This document shows, in pieces, positions 40,641 to 48,543 of a DNA stretch of 48,543 nucleotides; position 1 is the stretch's first letter; each line of letters opens with the position of its first letter. The stretch lies in contig JAWOFN010000089.1 in NCBI GenBank assembly GCA_046497505.1, forward strand, positions 1 through 48,543, read 5' to 3'. The notes under the pieces are model-generated. The model saw nothing but the letters and a program-made list of their open reading frames with translations, did not search any database and was not told where the DNA came from. The position numbers and the translations under genes were made by a program. The DNA comes from JAWOFN01 sp046497505 [NCBI: bacterium]. Its GTDB lineage: Bacteria > Blakebacterota > Blakebacteria > Blakebacterales.

Positions 40641-41242
40641 TCGCGTACCTGGACGGGAAGCTGGTGACCAAGCGCCCCACCGAGGCCATCGTGGAGGTCG
40701 GGGGTGTGGGGATGCGCTGCCGCATCAGTCTCACTACCTACGCCGATCTCCCCTCGGCGGGTGCGGGTGTCCGGATCCTCACCCGGATGGTGGTCCGCGA
40801 GGACGGGATGGACCTATACGGCTTCTCCTCCGAGGCGGAGAGGACCCTCTTCGGACTGCTCCAGGGGGTGTCGGGGGTCGGCCCTAGAATGGCCCAGGGT
40901 GTCCTCTCCGGTCTCAGTGCCCGCGAGTTCGCCCGGGCGCTGGCCGTCGAGGACCTGGCCGCCCTCACCTCCATCAAGGGGGTGGGTCGGAAGACCGCCG
41001 AACGTCTGATCCTGGAACTGAAGGACAAGCTCCCCGAACTGGAGGAGGTCACCGGCGAACCTCTCCCCGAGGGGGCCGAGGAGGAGCCCGTCTCGGACGA
41101 GGACGAGGCCGTCCTGGCCCTGCGCTCCCTCGGATACGCCCCGGCGGACGCCCAGCGCGCGGTGCGCAGGGCCCTGGAGGGGCTGGAGGGGGAAGCCGGA
41201 GTGGAAGCCGTCGTGAAGCGCGCCCTGACCCTCACTCGATAG
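40637..41242 (+). CDS. ruvA: Holliday junction branch migration protein RuvA
   Basis: A 201-residue junction-binding subunit of RuvAB. It has an N-terminal OB fold (MIAYLDGKLVTKRPTEAIVE), two helix-hairpin-helix units (LLQGVSGVGPRMAQGVLSGL and LTSIKGVGRKTAERLILELK), an acidic flexible linker (EEEPVSDEDEAV) and a C-terminal RuvB-binding domain (ALRSLGYAPADAQRAV). The ATG overlaps the ruvC stop. ruvB follows after 27 nt. Confidence 0.96.
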   Translation: MIAYLDGKLVTKRPTEAIVEVGGVGMRCRISLTTYADLPSAGAGVRILTRMVVREDGMDLYGFSSEAERTLFGLLQGVSGVGPRMAQGVLSGLSAREFARALAVEDLAALTSIKGVGRKTAERLILELKDKLPELEEVTGEPLPEGAEEEPVSDEDEAVLALRSLGYAPADAQRAVRRALEGLEGEAGVEAVVKRALTLTR

Positions 41243-41269
41243 CCCAGGCCCCCGAGCCGGGGGGACCCC

Positions 41270-42334
41270 ATGTCCGAACCCCGCATCACAACACCCGGGC
41301 CCTCCGACGAGGAGCTCGAATACGAAGAGGTCCTGCGTCCCGCCTCCTTCGACCAGTTCGTGGGACAGGAGGGGACGGTGGACAGTCTCCGTCTCTTCAT
41401 CCAGGCCGCCCGGGAGCGGGGAGAGGCGCTGGACCACCTGCTCCTCTTCGGTCCTCCGGGACTGGGCAAGACCACCCTGGCGCACATCGTGGCCAACGAG
41501 ATGGACGTGGAGATCAAGCCCACCTCGGGGCCGGTGCTGGAACGGCCCGGCGACCTGGCCGGTCTGCTCACCGGCATCGGGGAGGGGGATGTGCTCTTCA
41601 TCGACGAGGTACACCGGCTCAGTCCGGTGGTGGAGGAGTACCTCTACTCGGGGATGGAGGACTACCGGCTGGACATCCTCATCGACAAGGGACCCAGTGC
41701 CCGGAGCATCAAGCTCAACCTGAACCGCTTCACCCTCATCGGGGCCACCACCCGCGCCGGCATGCTCACCGGGGCACTCCGTGCCCGCTTCGGCCTCACC
41801 CTCCGTCTCGATTTCTACGGGCCCCCCGAACTGGCCCGTATCCTGGCCCGTTCCGCCCGGGTACTGGACGTGCCCCTCGAGAAGGAGGGGGCCCTGGAGA
41901 TCGCCCGGCGCAGCCGGGGGACCCCCCGGATCGCCAACCGCCTGCTCCGCAGGGCCCGAGACGTGGCCCAGGTGAAGGGGGAGGGGGTGGTCACCGCCGG
42001 CGTGGCCCGCCAGGCACTGGAGATGCTGGGGGTGGATGAGCAGGGTTTCGACGAGATGGACCGTCGTCTGCTGCTGACCATCATCGACAAGTTCGGCGGA
42101 GGACCGGTGGGCCTCAACAGCCTGGCGGTCGCGGTGGGGGAGGAGGCTGAGACCATCGAGGAGGTCCACGAGCCCTACCTCATCCAGGAGGGCTTCCTGC
42201 ACCGTACCCCCCGGGGACGTGTGGTCACACCCCAGGCATTCCGCTACTTCGAACGCAGCCCTCCCGCCGACCTGGCGGACCGAACGGGGCAGACCCATCT
42301 CTTCGGCGAGGATGACGGCGAGGACGGGAGTTAG
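41270..42334 (+). CDS. ruvB: Holliday junction branch migration ATPase RuvB
   Basis: A 354-residue AAA+ motor that drives branch migration with RuvA. It starts with [13 protein letters not shown], the usual RuvB opening. It has Walker [10 protein letters not shown], Walker [10 protein letters not shown], sensor/arginine region [18 protein letters not shown], and the C-terminal winged helix ending [14 protein letters not shown] short acidic tail (GEDDGEDGS) is added. It is 27 nt from ruvA and 9 nt from ispD, so recombination and isoprenoid genes share one transcription unit. Confidence 0.97.
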   Translation: MSEPRITTPGPSDEELEYEEVLRPASFDQFVGQEGTVDSLRLFIQAARERGEALDHLLLFGPPGLGKTTLAHIVANEMDVEIKPTSGPVLERPGDLAGLLTGIGEGDVLFIDEVHRLSPVVEEYLYSGMEDYRLDILIDKGPSARSIKLNLNRFTLIGATTRAGMLTGALRARFGLTLRLDFYGPPELARILARSARVLDVPLEKEGALEIARRSRGTPRIANRLLRRARDVAQVKGEGVVTAGVARQALEMLGVDEQGFDEMDRRLLLTIIDKFGGGPVGLNSLAVAVGEEAETIEEVHEPYLIQEGFLHRTPRGRVVTPQAFRYFERSPPADLADRTGQTHLFGEDDGEDGS

Positions 42335-42343
42335 GAGGTCGGT

Positions 42344-43042
42344 GTGCGCGCTGAGGCCATCGTGGTGGCGGGCGGAGCGGGGGAACGCATGGGCTCGGGG
42401 GTACCGAAGCAGTTCCTGGAGGCGGCCGGCAGGCCGCTGCTGGTACACGCCCTCGTCCCCTTCCAGGCCCATCCCGACGTGACCGCCATCACCGTCGTGC
42501 TCCCCGGAGCCTACCTGGAGGAGATGAGGACGGCCCTCGCCGACCGGTGGGGGCTGGACAAGGTCCGGGGGGTGTGTCCCGGCGGCAGCAGCCGCCGGGC
42601 CTCGGTACGGGCGGGTCTGGAGTCGGCGGGGCTGGAGGAGGGGGACCCCGGCTCCCTGGTGGCGGTGCATGACGGTGCCCGTCCCCTGCTCACCACCGGC
42701 CTGCTGGACGCTCTGCTGCGGGCAGCGGAGGGTCCCGGTGCGGCGGCCCCCTCCCTGCGGGTGGCGGACACGGTGGTACGGGACGAGGGAGGGACGGCGG
42801 GGGAGGTGGTGGACCGGAGCGGGCTCCGGCGGGTGCAGACCCCCCAGGTCTTCCGCTCCGACTGGCTGGCCGAGGCGCACCGTGCGTGGCCCAGGGAGCG
42901 GGAGGCCACCGACGATGCCCAGATGGTGAGGGCACTGGGACATCCGGTGGCCCTGATCGAGGGGGACCCGATGAACCTGAAGGTGACCACGCCCCGGGAC
43001 CTGGAGATGGTCCGGCGGTGCCTGGGAGGAGGATCCGCATGA
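42344..43042 (+). CDS. ispD: 2-C-methyl-D-erythritol 4-phosphate cytidylyltransferase
   Basis: A 232-residue enzyme of the MEP isoprenoid pathway that joins CTP to methylerythritol phosphate. VVAGGAGERMGSGVPKQFL is the CTP-binding loop. VHDGARPL, RRVQTPQVFR and TDDAQMVRALGHPVALIEG are further family motifs. The start is GTG 42344 after GGAGG. The stop overlaps the ispF ATG (ATGA). Confidence 0.95.
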   Translation: MRAEAIVVAGGAGERMGSGVPKQFLEAAGRPLLVHALVPFQAHPDVTAITVVLPGAYLEEMRTALADRWGLDKVRGVCPGGSSRRASVRAGLESAGLEEGDPGSLVAVHDGARPLLTTGLLDALLRAAEGPGAAAPSLRVADTVVRDEGGTAGEVVDRSGLRRVQTPQVFRSDWLAEAHRAWPREREATDDAQMVRALGHPVALIEGDPMNLKVTTPRDLEMVRRCLGGGSA

Positions 43043-43566
43043 GCGCGCCCGGCGCACACGATCCCGGCGTGCGGGTGGGGACGGGTTACGACGTCCACCG
43101 CGCCGACCCGGAGCGGCCGCTGGTGCTCTGCGGGGTCGAGCTCCCCGACGCCCCCTTCGGTCTCGCCGGCCACTCCGACGCGGACGCCCCCCTGCACGCC
43201 CTGGGGGACGCCTGTCTCGGGGCTCTCGCGCTCGGGGACATCGGCACCCACTTCCCCGATGACGACCCGGCGTGGGCGGGGTCGGACTCGAAGGACCTCC
43301 TCCGGCGGATCGTCGCCATGCTGACCTCGCGGGGGTGGGGCGTGGTGAATGCGGACGTCACCATCATCGCCCAGAGGCCCCGGCTGGCGCCGCGCATCCG
43401 GGAGATGCGCGTCACCCTGGCGGAGGTGATAGACTGTCCGGAGGAGCGCGTCTCGGTGAAGGCGACGACCCACGAGGGTCTCGGGCCCCTGGGACGAGGA
43501 GAGGGTATCGCGGCCCATGCGGCGGTGCTGCTGGCCAGGACCCGCAGGGGAAGGACGGAAGGTTGA
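43039..43566 (+). CDS. ispF: 2-C-methyl-D-erythritol 2,4-cyclodiphosphate synthase
   Basis: A 175-residue trimeric enzyme two steps after IspD in the MEP pathway. Metal and substrate motifs are VGTGYDVHR (Asp and His ligands), AGHSDADAPLHALGDA, GDIGTHFPDDDP, and near the end VKATTHEGLGPLGRGEGIAAHA. The ATG at 43039 overlaps the ispD stop. Confidence 0.96.
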   Translation: MSAPGAHDPGVRVGTGYDVHRADPERPLVLCGVELPDAPFGLAGHSDADAPLHALGDACLGALALGDIGTHFPDDDPAWAGSDSKDLLRRIVAMLTSRGWGVVNADVTIIAQRPRLAPRIREMRVTLAEVIDCPEERVSVKATTHEGLGPLGRGEGIAAHAAVLLARTRRGRTEG

Positions 43567-43571
43567 AGGAC

Positions 43572-44549
43572 GTGCGGACGGCAGGAGTGCTCTATGGAGG
43601 GACCAGCCCGGAGCGGGAGGTCTCCCTCTCCTCGGGTGAGGCGGTGGCCGCGGCCCTGGAGGAGGCGGGGCTGGAGACGGCACGCTACGATCACGGCGCT
43701 CCGGGGCAGGAGGAGCACGGGACGGTAGCTGCCCGGCTCCAGTGGGCCCTCACCGACGGGCCCCTCCTCTCCGCGGAGGTGGTCTTCATCGCCCTGCACG
43801 GGGGAGCGGGGGAGGATGGCCGGGTACAGGGTATGCTGGAGATGGCCGGGGTACCCTACACCGGGACCGGTGTGCTGGGGAGCGCGGTGAGCATGGACAA
43901 ATGGGTGTCGAAGAACCTGATGCGTCAGGCGGGCCTTCCCGTGCCCGAGGGGCGGCTGTGGTCCTCCGGAGAGCCCCCACCCGACCACCTGGTCACCGGG
44001 GAGTGGGCCGGCCTGCTGGGATGGCCCATGGTGGTGAAGCCCTCCGCCCAGGGCTCCACGGTGGGCCTCTCGGTGGTGGATGGGCCGGAGGGGATGGCGG
44101 AGGCGGTGGAGGAGGCATCCGCCTACGGTCCTCGGGTGCTGGTGGAGCGGTTCGTCCGCGGCCGGGAGGTCACGGTGGCCGTGCTGGAGGGGAGGGCGCT
44201 GCCGCCCATCGAGATCCACCCCGAGCACGGGATCTACGACTACGAGTGCAAGTACACCCCGGGCATGAGCAGCTATACCTGCCCGGCGGTGCTGGAGCCG
44301 GAGGGGACCCGGAGGGTGCAGGAGATCGCCCTGGCTGCCTTCGAGGTCCTGGGGCACCGGGATTATTCCCGGCTCGACTTCCGGCTGGGGGAGGACGGGG
44401 TGTTCTACCTGCTGGAGGGGAACACCGCCCCCGGGTTCACCGCCACCAGCCTGGTCCCGAAGGCGGCCGCCGCCGCCGGGATCGGGTTCCCCGGGCTGTG
44501 CGAGCGCCTGGTGCGGGCCGCGGCCGGGAGGGACGGGGCCCCGCTGTGA
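43572..44549 (+). CDS. ddl: D-alanine--D-alanine ligase
   Basis: A 325-residue ATP-grasp enzyme that makes D-Ala-D-Ala for peptidoglycan. Motifs are VLYGGTSPEREVSLSSG, ALHGGAGEDGRVQGMLE, MVVKPSAQGSTVGLSV, the DFRLGEDGVFYLLE metal-site region, and EGNTAPGFTATS (usually NTLPGMT). I start at GTG 43572, giving a typical MRTAGVLYGG opening, with GGAAGG 9 nt before it. A TTG at 43563 that overlaps the ispF stop is the alternative. The stop overlaps the next gene's GTG. Confidence 0.94.
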   Translation: MRTAGVLYGGTSPEREVSLSSGEAVAAALEEAGLETARYDHGAPGQEEHGTVAARLQWALTDGPLLSAEVVFIALHGGAGEDGRVQGMLEMAGVPYTGTGVLGSAVSMDKWVSKNLMRQAGLPVPEGRLWSSGEPPPDHLVTGEWAGLLGWPMVVKPSAQGSTVGLSVVDGPEGMAEAVEEASAYGPRVLVERFVRGREVTVAVLEGRALPPIEIHPEHGIYDYECKYTPGMSSYTCPAVLEPEGTRRVQEIALAAFEVLGHRDYSRLDFRLGEDGVFYLLEGNTAPGFTATSLVPKAAAAAGIGFPGLCERLVRAAAGRDGAPL

Positions 44550-45202
44550 GCTGGTTCATCAACCTGGTCCTCATCGTGATCGTGGCGGGCGGGACCCTGG
44601 GCGGACTGATGCGCGGGATCCGGCGGGAACTGCTGAACGTGGCGGGCCTCGCGGTCTCGGTGGCCGGCGGGATCCTGCTGGCCAAGCCCGTCGCCGCCCT
44701 GGTGAGCGGATGGGGGGTGGTGGAGGAGGTACCCTACCTCCTCGCCTTCCTGCTGGGCTTCGTGGCATCCTCCCTGGCCTTCAGTATCCTGAAGACACCG
44801 CTGGTGCCGCGAGAACGCGACATCGCGGAGAGGGTGAGCGGCGCGGCAGTGGGCCTGGGGAAGGGACTGCTCCTCTCCGCCGTCCTCCTCTACCTTCTCA
44901 TCGGGGTCTTCCCGGGCGTTCGGGAACCGGTGCAGGAGGCCCCCGCCTCCGCCTACGTGCTTCCCCTCACCCCGGCGGTGGACCGCCTCGCCGGCTGGCT
45001 GGAGAGGGTGCTCCCCCGGGAGTTCACCGACCGGGTCCAGGAGGGATACGAAGTGTTCCGACGTGCCGGCGAGGGGATCGGGCGTGCCCTGGAGGACCTG
45101 GAGGAGGCGGGGGAGAAGGCGAAGACCGTGGGGGAGGGTGTACGGGAAGGGGTCTCGGCGGCCGATTCGCTGGCCCGCTCCCTGCAGCCCCCTCCCCGGT
45201 GA
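44546..45202 (+). CDS. CvpA-family inner-membrane protein
   Basis: A 218-residue protein with four hydrophobic segments in the first ~130 residues. It opens with the CvpA-like pattern INLVLIVIVAGGTLGGLMRG (small-residue-rich helix ending in RG), then GLAVSVAGGILLA and FLLGFVASSLAFSIL. The C-terminal ~80 residues are a charged helical tail. CvpA proteins are linked to colicin V production in E. coli and envelope stress; the biochemical role is unclear. The GTG start overlaps the ddl stop. Family assignment is fair, not certain. Confidence 0.72.
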   Translation: MSWFINLVLIVIVAGGTLGGLMRGIRRELLNVAGLAVSVAGGILLAKPVAALVSGWGVVEEVPYLLAFLLGFVASSLAFSILKTPLVPRERDIAERVSGAAVGLGKGLLLSAVLLYLLIGVFPGVREPVQEAPASAYVLPLTPAVDRLAGWLERVLPREFTDRVQEGYEVFRRAGEGIGRALEDLEEAGEKAKTVGEGVREGVSAADSLARSLQPPPR

Positions 45203-45231
45203 GGAATGCGACCCGTTACCCTGGACCCATC

Positions 45232-46650
45232 ATGCCCCTGAGTCTCTACAACACCCTCACCCGGCGACGGGAGACGTTCCAGCCCCTCCACGAGGGGGAG
45301 GTCCGCATCTACTCCTGCGGACCCACGGTCTACGACTACGCCCACATCGGGAACTGGCGGGCCAACATCTTCGCCGACCTGCTCCGGCGCTACCTCCGCT
45401 ACCGGGGGTTCGAGGTCCGGCACGTGATGAACCTCACCGACGTGGACGACAAGACGATCAAGGGCGCGCGGGAGGAGGGGGTGGACCTGGATGCGTACAC
45501 CGGGCCTTACATCGAGGCGTTCTTCGAGGACCTGGACACCCTGCGCATCCAGCGGGTGGAGGTCTACCCCCGGGCCACCCGGCACATCCCCCAGATGCAG
45601 GACCTGGTATGGGCCCTGGAGGAGAACGGCTACACCTACACCTCGGAGGGGTCGGTATACTTCGCCGTGAACAGGATGGATGATTACGGGAAGCTGAGCC
45701 GTCTGGACACCGCGGGGCTCAGGGAGGGAGCCCGGGTGGATTCCGATGAGTACGGCAAGGAGGAGGCGAGGGACTTCGTCCTCTGGAAGGGCCGGAAGCC
45801 GGAGGACGGTGAGGTGTACTGGGATTCCCCGTGGGGAGAGGGTCGGCCGGGGTGGCACCTGGAGTGCTCGGCCATGAGCGCGCACTACCTGGGCAACCCC
45901 TTCGACATCCACACCGGCGGTGTGGACCTCACCTTCCCCCACCATGAGAACGAGATCGCCCAGACCGAGGGTGCCACGGGTCGGTCCCTGGCGAAGTGGT
46001 GGCTCCACAACGAGCATCTCATGGTGGAGGGGGAGAAGATGAGCAAGTCGGTGGGGAACGTCCACACGCTCAGGGACCTGATGGACGAGGGGGAGGACCC
46101 GCTGGCCGTACGATGGGTGCTCATGGCCACCCACTACCGGCAGCGGCTGAACTTCAAGCGGGAGGGTCTCAAGGCCGCGGAGAGCAGTATCGCCCGTCTC
46201 CGGGAGGCGGCCCGCCTGTGGCGGGAACGGGCGAACAGGACCGGGGATGAGACGTCCCTGCTGGAGGAGGCGCGGACCGCCGCACGCGAGGCCCGGGAGG
46301 GTTTCACCGCGGCCATGGACGCCGACCTGAACATCTCCGAGGCCCTGGCGGCCGTCTTCGACCTCGTCCGCAGGGGGAACGCCCTGCTGGAGGAGGGGAC
46401 AGGTGCCGAAGGGGCGGCCCTGCTGCTGGAGACGCTGGGAGGTTTCGACGAGGTCCTGGCGGTCGTGGGAGAGGCGGAGGAGGAGACGACCCTGCCGGTC
46501 CGGATCCGGGAGATGATCGAGGCCCGGGAACAGGCCCGGCGTGCGGAGGATTGGGGGGAGGCGGATCGCCTTCGGGAAGCGCTCCGGGCGGAAGGGTATA
46601 TCGTGGAGGACACGCCGGACGGGAGCCGCTGGAAGCGGGTCGAGGAGTGA
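45232..46650 (+). CDS. cysS: Cysteinyl-tRNA synthetase
   Basis: A 472-residue class I synthetase that charges tRNA-Cys. It has the zinc-site Cys in YSCGPTVYDYAHIGNWR (HIGN as the HIGH motif), MNLTDVDDKTI, further zinc ligands in WHLECSAM and FPHHENEIAQTE, and the KMSKS loop in EGEKMSKSVGNV. The C-terminal region carries the anticodon-binding helices and ends in the usual DTPDGSRWK. ATG 45232 is 29 nt after the CvpA-like stop; no clear Shine-Dalgarno sequence is seen. Confidence 0.97.
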   Translation: MPLSLYNTLTRRRETFQPLHEGEVRIYSCGPTVYDYAHIGNWRANIFADLLRRYLRYRGFEVRHVMNLTDVDDKTIKGAREEGVDLDAYTGPYIEAFFEDLDTLRIQRVEVYPRATRHIPQMQDLVWALEENGYTYTSEGSVYFAVNRMDDYGKLSRLDTAGLREGARVDSDEYGKEEARDFVLWKGRKPEDGEVYWDSPWGEGRPGWHLECSAMSAHYLGNPFDIHTGGVDLTFPHHENEIAQTEGATGRSLAKWWLHNEHLMVEGEKMSKSVGNVHTLRDLMDEGEDPLAVRWVLMATHYRQRLNFKREGLKAAESSIARLREAARLWRERANRTGDETSLLEEARTAAREAREGFTAAMDADLNISEALAAVFDLVRRGNALLEEGTGAEGAALLLETLGGFDEVLAVVGEAEEETTLPVRIREMIEAREQARRAEDWGEADRLREALRAEGYIVEDTPDGSRWKRVEE

Positions 46651-46685
46651 GACCACCGGTTTGAGCACGGGAAGGAGGCGAGTTC

Positions 46686-47561
46686 ATGGCGCGGGACGAG
46701 ATGAGCGGGACGCGCGACAGCCCCCTGGAGGGCAGGGCGGCGGCCGCCTATCTCCGGGAGCAGGCGCTTGAGACCGAGGAGCGGGTGGCCCGTATCCGGG
46801 TGTGGGTGGCGGTCTGGGCCTTCCCCACCGGTTCCTACCTGGCCTTCGCCGGCCAACTCCCGCTGCTGACCTCCCCCTGGCTGTACGTCGGGGTGCTGGC
46901 GGGACTGCTGGTCTACGCCCTGGTCTACCGGGCCCGGCGGATCCACCGCCGCTTCGACCTGCACAGCGCCGTCCGGTGGGTCTCCCTCCTCGACCTGGTC
47001 GTGGTGCTCTTCGTCGTGATGAACACCGGGGGGCTGCGCGGGCCCTACTGGGGAGTGGTCGGGGTGCTCCTGCTTCTCTATGTCATGCGCTTCGGGTTCG
47101 ACTGGATGGAGGCCGTGGGCACGGTCGCCATCGTGGGAGGGACCATCGCCACGTCCTACGTCCTGGACCCGGTCCCGATAGGGACGCTGGTGAACGCGGT
47201 CTTCGGGATCGCTCTGAGTCTGGTCCTCATCACCCTCGTCGGATATATCCTCCTGGAACGGGAACGGCGGGCGGTGGAGGAGGCCTTCGCGGCGGAGATC
47301 CGGTCGATCTCGCGGATCGTGAACACCGTGCAGCATGAGGTGAACAACCCCCTGGCCATCGCCAGCGGCAACATGGAACTGCTCCGGAACCGTCGGGAGG
47401 GCATGGGAGAGGGGCCCTACCTGGAGCGGATCGAGGGGGCGCTGGAGCGGATCCAGCACGCTGTGGGCCGGCTGCGGGACCTCGATGAGGTCCCGGAGGT
47501 GGAGGGGGAGGGACTTCTCGAGCGCTACGGGGAGAGATCGAAGGAGGAAGGAGGAGGATAG
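46686..47561 (+). CDS. Membrane protein with histidine-kinase H-box but no ATPase domain
   Basis: A 291-residue protein. About six transmembrane helices (37-190) are followed by a dimerisation/phosphoacceptor-like helix pair with His217 in VQHEVNNPLAIASGNMELL, a clear HisKA H-box. The product ends about 75 residues later (GERSKEEGGG) with no N, G1 or G2 boxes of the HATPase domain. No kinase continuation is seen downstream, where the tRNA genes follow. It could be a degenerate sensor, a phosphotransfer protein acting with another kinase, or a truncated gene. GGAGG precedes ATG 46686. It lies 35 nt after cysS and closes the yebC-to-cysS run. Confidence 0.8.
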   Translation: MARDEMSGTRDSPLEGRAAAAYLREQALETEERVARIRVWVAVWAFPTGSYLAFAGQLPLLTSPWLYVGVLAGLLVYALVYRARRIHRRFDLHSAVRWVSLLDLVVVLFVVMNTGGLRGPYWGVVGVLLLLYVMRFGFDWMEAVGTVAIVGGTIATSYVLDPVPIGTLVNAVFGIALSLVLITLVGYILLERERRAVEEAFAAEIRSISRIVNTVQHEVNNPLAIASGNMELLRNRREGMGEGPYLERIEGALERIQHAVGRLRDLDEVPEVEGEGLLERYGERSKEEGGG

Positions 47562-47596
47562 GGGAGTACAAGACGCGGATGCGGGCCGTTTGCGGG

Positions 47597-47624
47597 TTGA
47601 CCCCCGGGCATGCCGCCATAAATT
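47597..47624 (+). promoter_or_regulatory. Candidate promoter of the tRNA-Thr/Tyr/Gly unit
   Basis: TTGACC (47597-47602), 16 nt, then TAAATT (47619-47624). Transcription would start just ahead of the first tRNA at 47639. Confidence 0.55.
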
Positions 47625-47638
47625 ACCTTGCCTGTCGG

Positions 47639-47714
47639 GCCGGCGTAGCTCAGTTGGTAGAGCCACTGATTTGTAATCAGTAGGTCGGGGGTTCGAGTCC
47701 CTTCGCCGGCTCCA
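47639..47714 (+). tRNA. tRNA-Thr (TGT)
   Basis: 76 nt with encoded CCA. The acceptor GCCGGCG pairs with CGCCGGC, and the anticodon stem ACTGA/TCAGT encloses loop TTTGTAA (anticodon TGT). It is first of a cluster with the same order as E. coli thrU-tyrU-glyT-thrT-tufB. Confidence 0.97.
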
Positions 47715-47776
47715 GGACGTCTTGGGAACGGCACGTGCCGCGGAGCGGGTCCGCGGCGGGCCGAACGAGAACACGT

Positions 47777-47862
47777 GGTGGGGTAGCGAAGCGGTCAACC
47801 GCGGCAGACTGTAAATCTGCTGGCTTAAGCCTTCGGAGGTTCGAATCCTTCCCCCACCACCA
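47777..47862 (+). tRNA. tRNA-Tyr (GTA)
   Basis: 86 nt with a long variable arm and encoded CCA. The acceptor GGTGGGG pairs with CCCCACC, and the anticodon stem GCAGA/TCTGC encloses loop CTGTAAA (anticodon GTA). Confidence 0.97.
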
Positions 47863-47870
47863 CATATTCC

Positions 47871-47946
47871 GCGGGAATAGCTCAGTTGGCAGAGCGCCAG
47901 CCTTCCAAGCTGGGGGTCGCGGGTTCGAATCCCGTTTCCCGCTCCA
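47871..47946 (+). tRNA. tRNA-Gly (TCC)
   Basis: 76 nt with encoded CCA. The acceptor GCGGGAA pairs with TTCCCGC, and the anticodon stem CCAGC/GCTGG encloses loop CTTCCAA (anticodon TCC). It starts 8 nt after tRNA-Tyr. Confidence 0.97.
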
Positions 47947-47962
47947 TCTGGACAGCCGTACA

Positions 47963-47990
47963 CGGGGCCCTTTCCCGGGCCCCGCTTTTT
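47963..47990 (+). terminator. Intrinsic terminator inside the tRNA-tuf cluster
   Basis: CGGGGCCC (47963-47970) pairs with GGGCCCCG (47977-47984) and is followed by CTTTTT. This is the only hairpin in the window with a canonical T-run directly after it. It separates the first three tRNAs from tRNA-Thr(GGT) and tuf. Confidence 0.85.
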
Positions 47991-48038
47991 CGACCTCTCC
48001 GCAGGGTCGAGAAGGACAGGGAGAGGACCATGGAGCAC

Positions 48039-48067
48039 TTGACACCCCAGTGGTCCGTCCATACGTT
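48039..48067 (+). promoter_or_regulatory. Candidate promoter of the tRNA-Thr(GGT)-tuf unit
   Basis: A perfect -35 TTGACA (48039-48044), 17 nt, then TACGTT (48062-48067), 55 nt after the intrinsic terminator and about 90 nt before the tRNA. Confidence 0.6.
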
Positions 48068-48156
48068 GCCGGTCTGTCGATTTTTCCCGGAGGAGCGCCC
48101 CCGGGAGGACCGAAACGCGCAGCCGAGGCAAGTCCGCGACGACAGATTGAACCGGT

Positions 48157-48232
<76 letters not shown>

Positions 48233-48352
48233 GATCTCAGAACCAGATGAACGACGAGGACGGTCGTGTCCCGCGACGGGGCGATCGTCTGACCCGAACC
48301 GACCCCTAAGCGGGGCAACGCGCCTGGCGCAGGAGCAGGAGGATCCCGAGGT

Positions 48353-48543
48353 ATGGCGAAGGAGAAATTCGAGCGTACGAAGCCCCACGTGAACGTGGGG
48401 ACCATCGGTCACGTGGACCATGGCAAGACGACGCTGACCGCCGCGATCACGGAGATCCAGAACAAGCGTGGGCTATCGGACTTCGTGTCGTTCGACCAGA
48501 TCGACAAGGCGCCGGAGGAGAAGGCGCGGGGGATCACGATCGC
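48353..48543 (+). CDS. tuf: Elongation factor Tu, 3' end cut by the window edge
   Basis: The first 63 codons of EF-Tu, which delivers aminoacyl-tRNA to the ribosome. It reads [20 protein letters not shown], then G1 [15 protein letters not shown] and the switch I stretch EEKARGITI at the window end. AGGAGGATCCCGAGGT precedes the ATG. The insertion-free N-terminus and the upstream tRNA-Thr(GGT) match the tufB-type location. Confidence 0.98.
   Translation, partial: MAKEKFERTKPHVNVGTIGHVDHGKTTLTAAITEIQNKRGLSDFVSFDQIDKAPEEKARGITI

Overview
The window is a high-GC bacterial chromosome segment with tightly packed, mostly recognisable genes. No rRNA, CRISPR array, transposase or phage gene was found. 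Three relatives of the GWxTD-domain family, a set of secreted peptidases (S9, Tricorn-type S41, S46 and a broken M28), and quinone-linked c-type cytochrome modules fit a Gemmatimonadota-like heterotroph. That lineage call is an inference from gene content; no marker gene was compared.

Layout. 1-2705 (minus): HemX/CcsA-like protein, hemA and a truncated hemC (tetrapyrrole synthesis). 2986-13178: GWxTD protein 1, an M28 peptidase remnant, a divergent S9 hydrolase/Tricorn protease pair, and GWxTD protein 2. 13314-24944: the most unusual region. Two copies of a three-gene module (Tat-type 4x[4Fe-4S] protein, NrfD/HybB-type quinone-site membrane protein, membrane-anchored diheme cytochrome c) lie on the minus strand. 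Between them sits a plus-strand operon (4-TM protein, epimerase with a long helical tail, HAMP protein without output domain). An 11-heme cytochrome c fused to a b-type membrane domain is divergent from copy 2. No catalytic subunit (molybdoenzyme, hydrogenase, nitrite reductase) is present, so the modules look like quinone-to-cytochrome electron conduits.

25093-34715: YtcJ-like amidohydrolase lipoprotein, ABC-F ATPase, an unrecognised protein, an aromatic-amino-acid-type decarboxylase, a frameshifted and shortened third GWxTD relative, a lone tRNA-Ile(GAT), and an alanine/Na+ symporter. 34928-39312: an EF-G2-type GTPase and a DPP7-like S46 dipeptidyl peptidase.

39388-47561: a housekeeping run with many 4-nt stop/start overlaps: yebC-ruvC-ruvA-ruvB-ispD-ispF-ddl-cvpA-like-cysS, then a membrane protein with a histidine-kinase H-box but no ATPase domain. 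47639-48543: tRNA-Thr(TGT), tRNA-Tyr(GTA), tRNA-Gly(TCC), tRNA-Thr(GGT) and the start of tuf. This is the same order as the E. coli thrU-tyrU-glyT-thrT-tufB unit, but split here by a terminator and an internal promoter.

No gene-free stretch exceeds 300 bases. The longest gaps (2706-2985, 22652-22940, 31197-31465, 16193-16459) are promoter regions, and the two beside the electron-transfer modules are AT-rich and contain palindromes.
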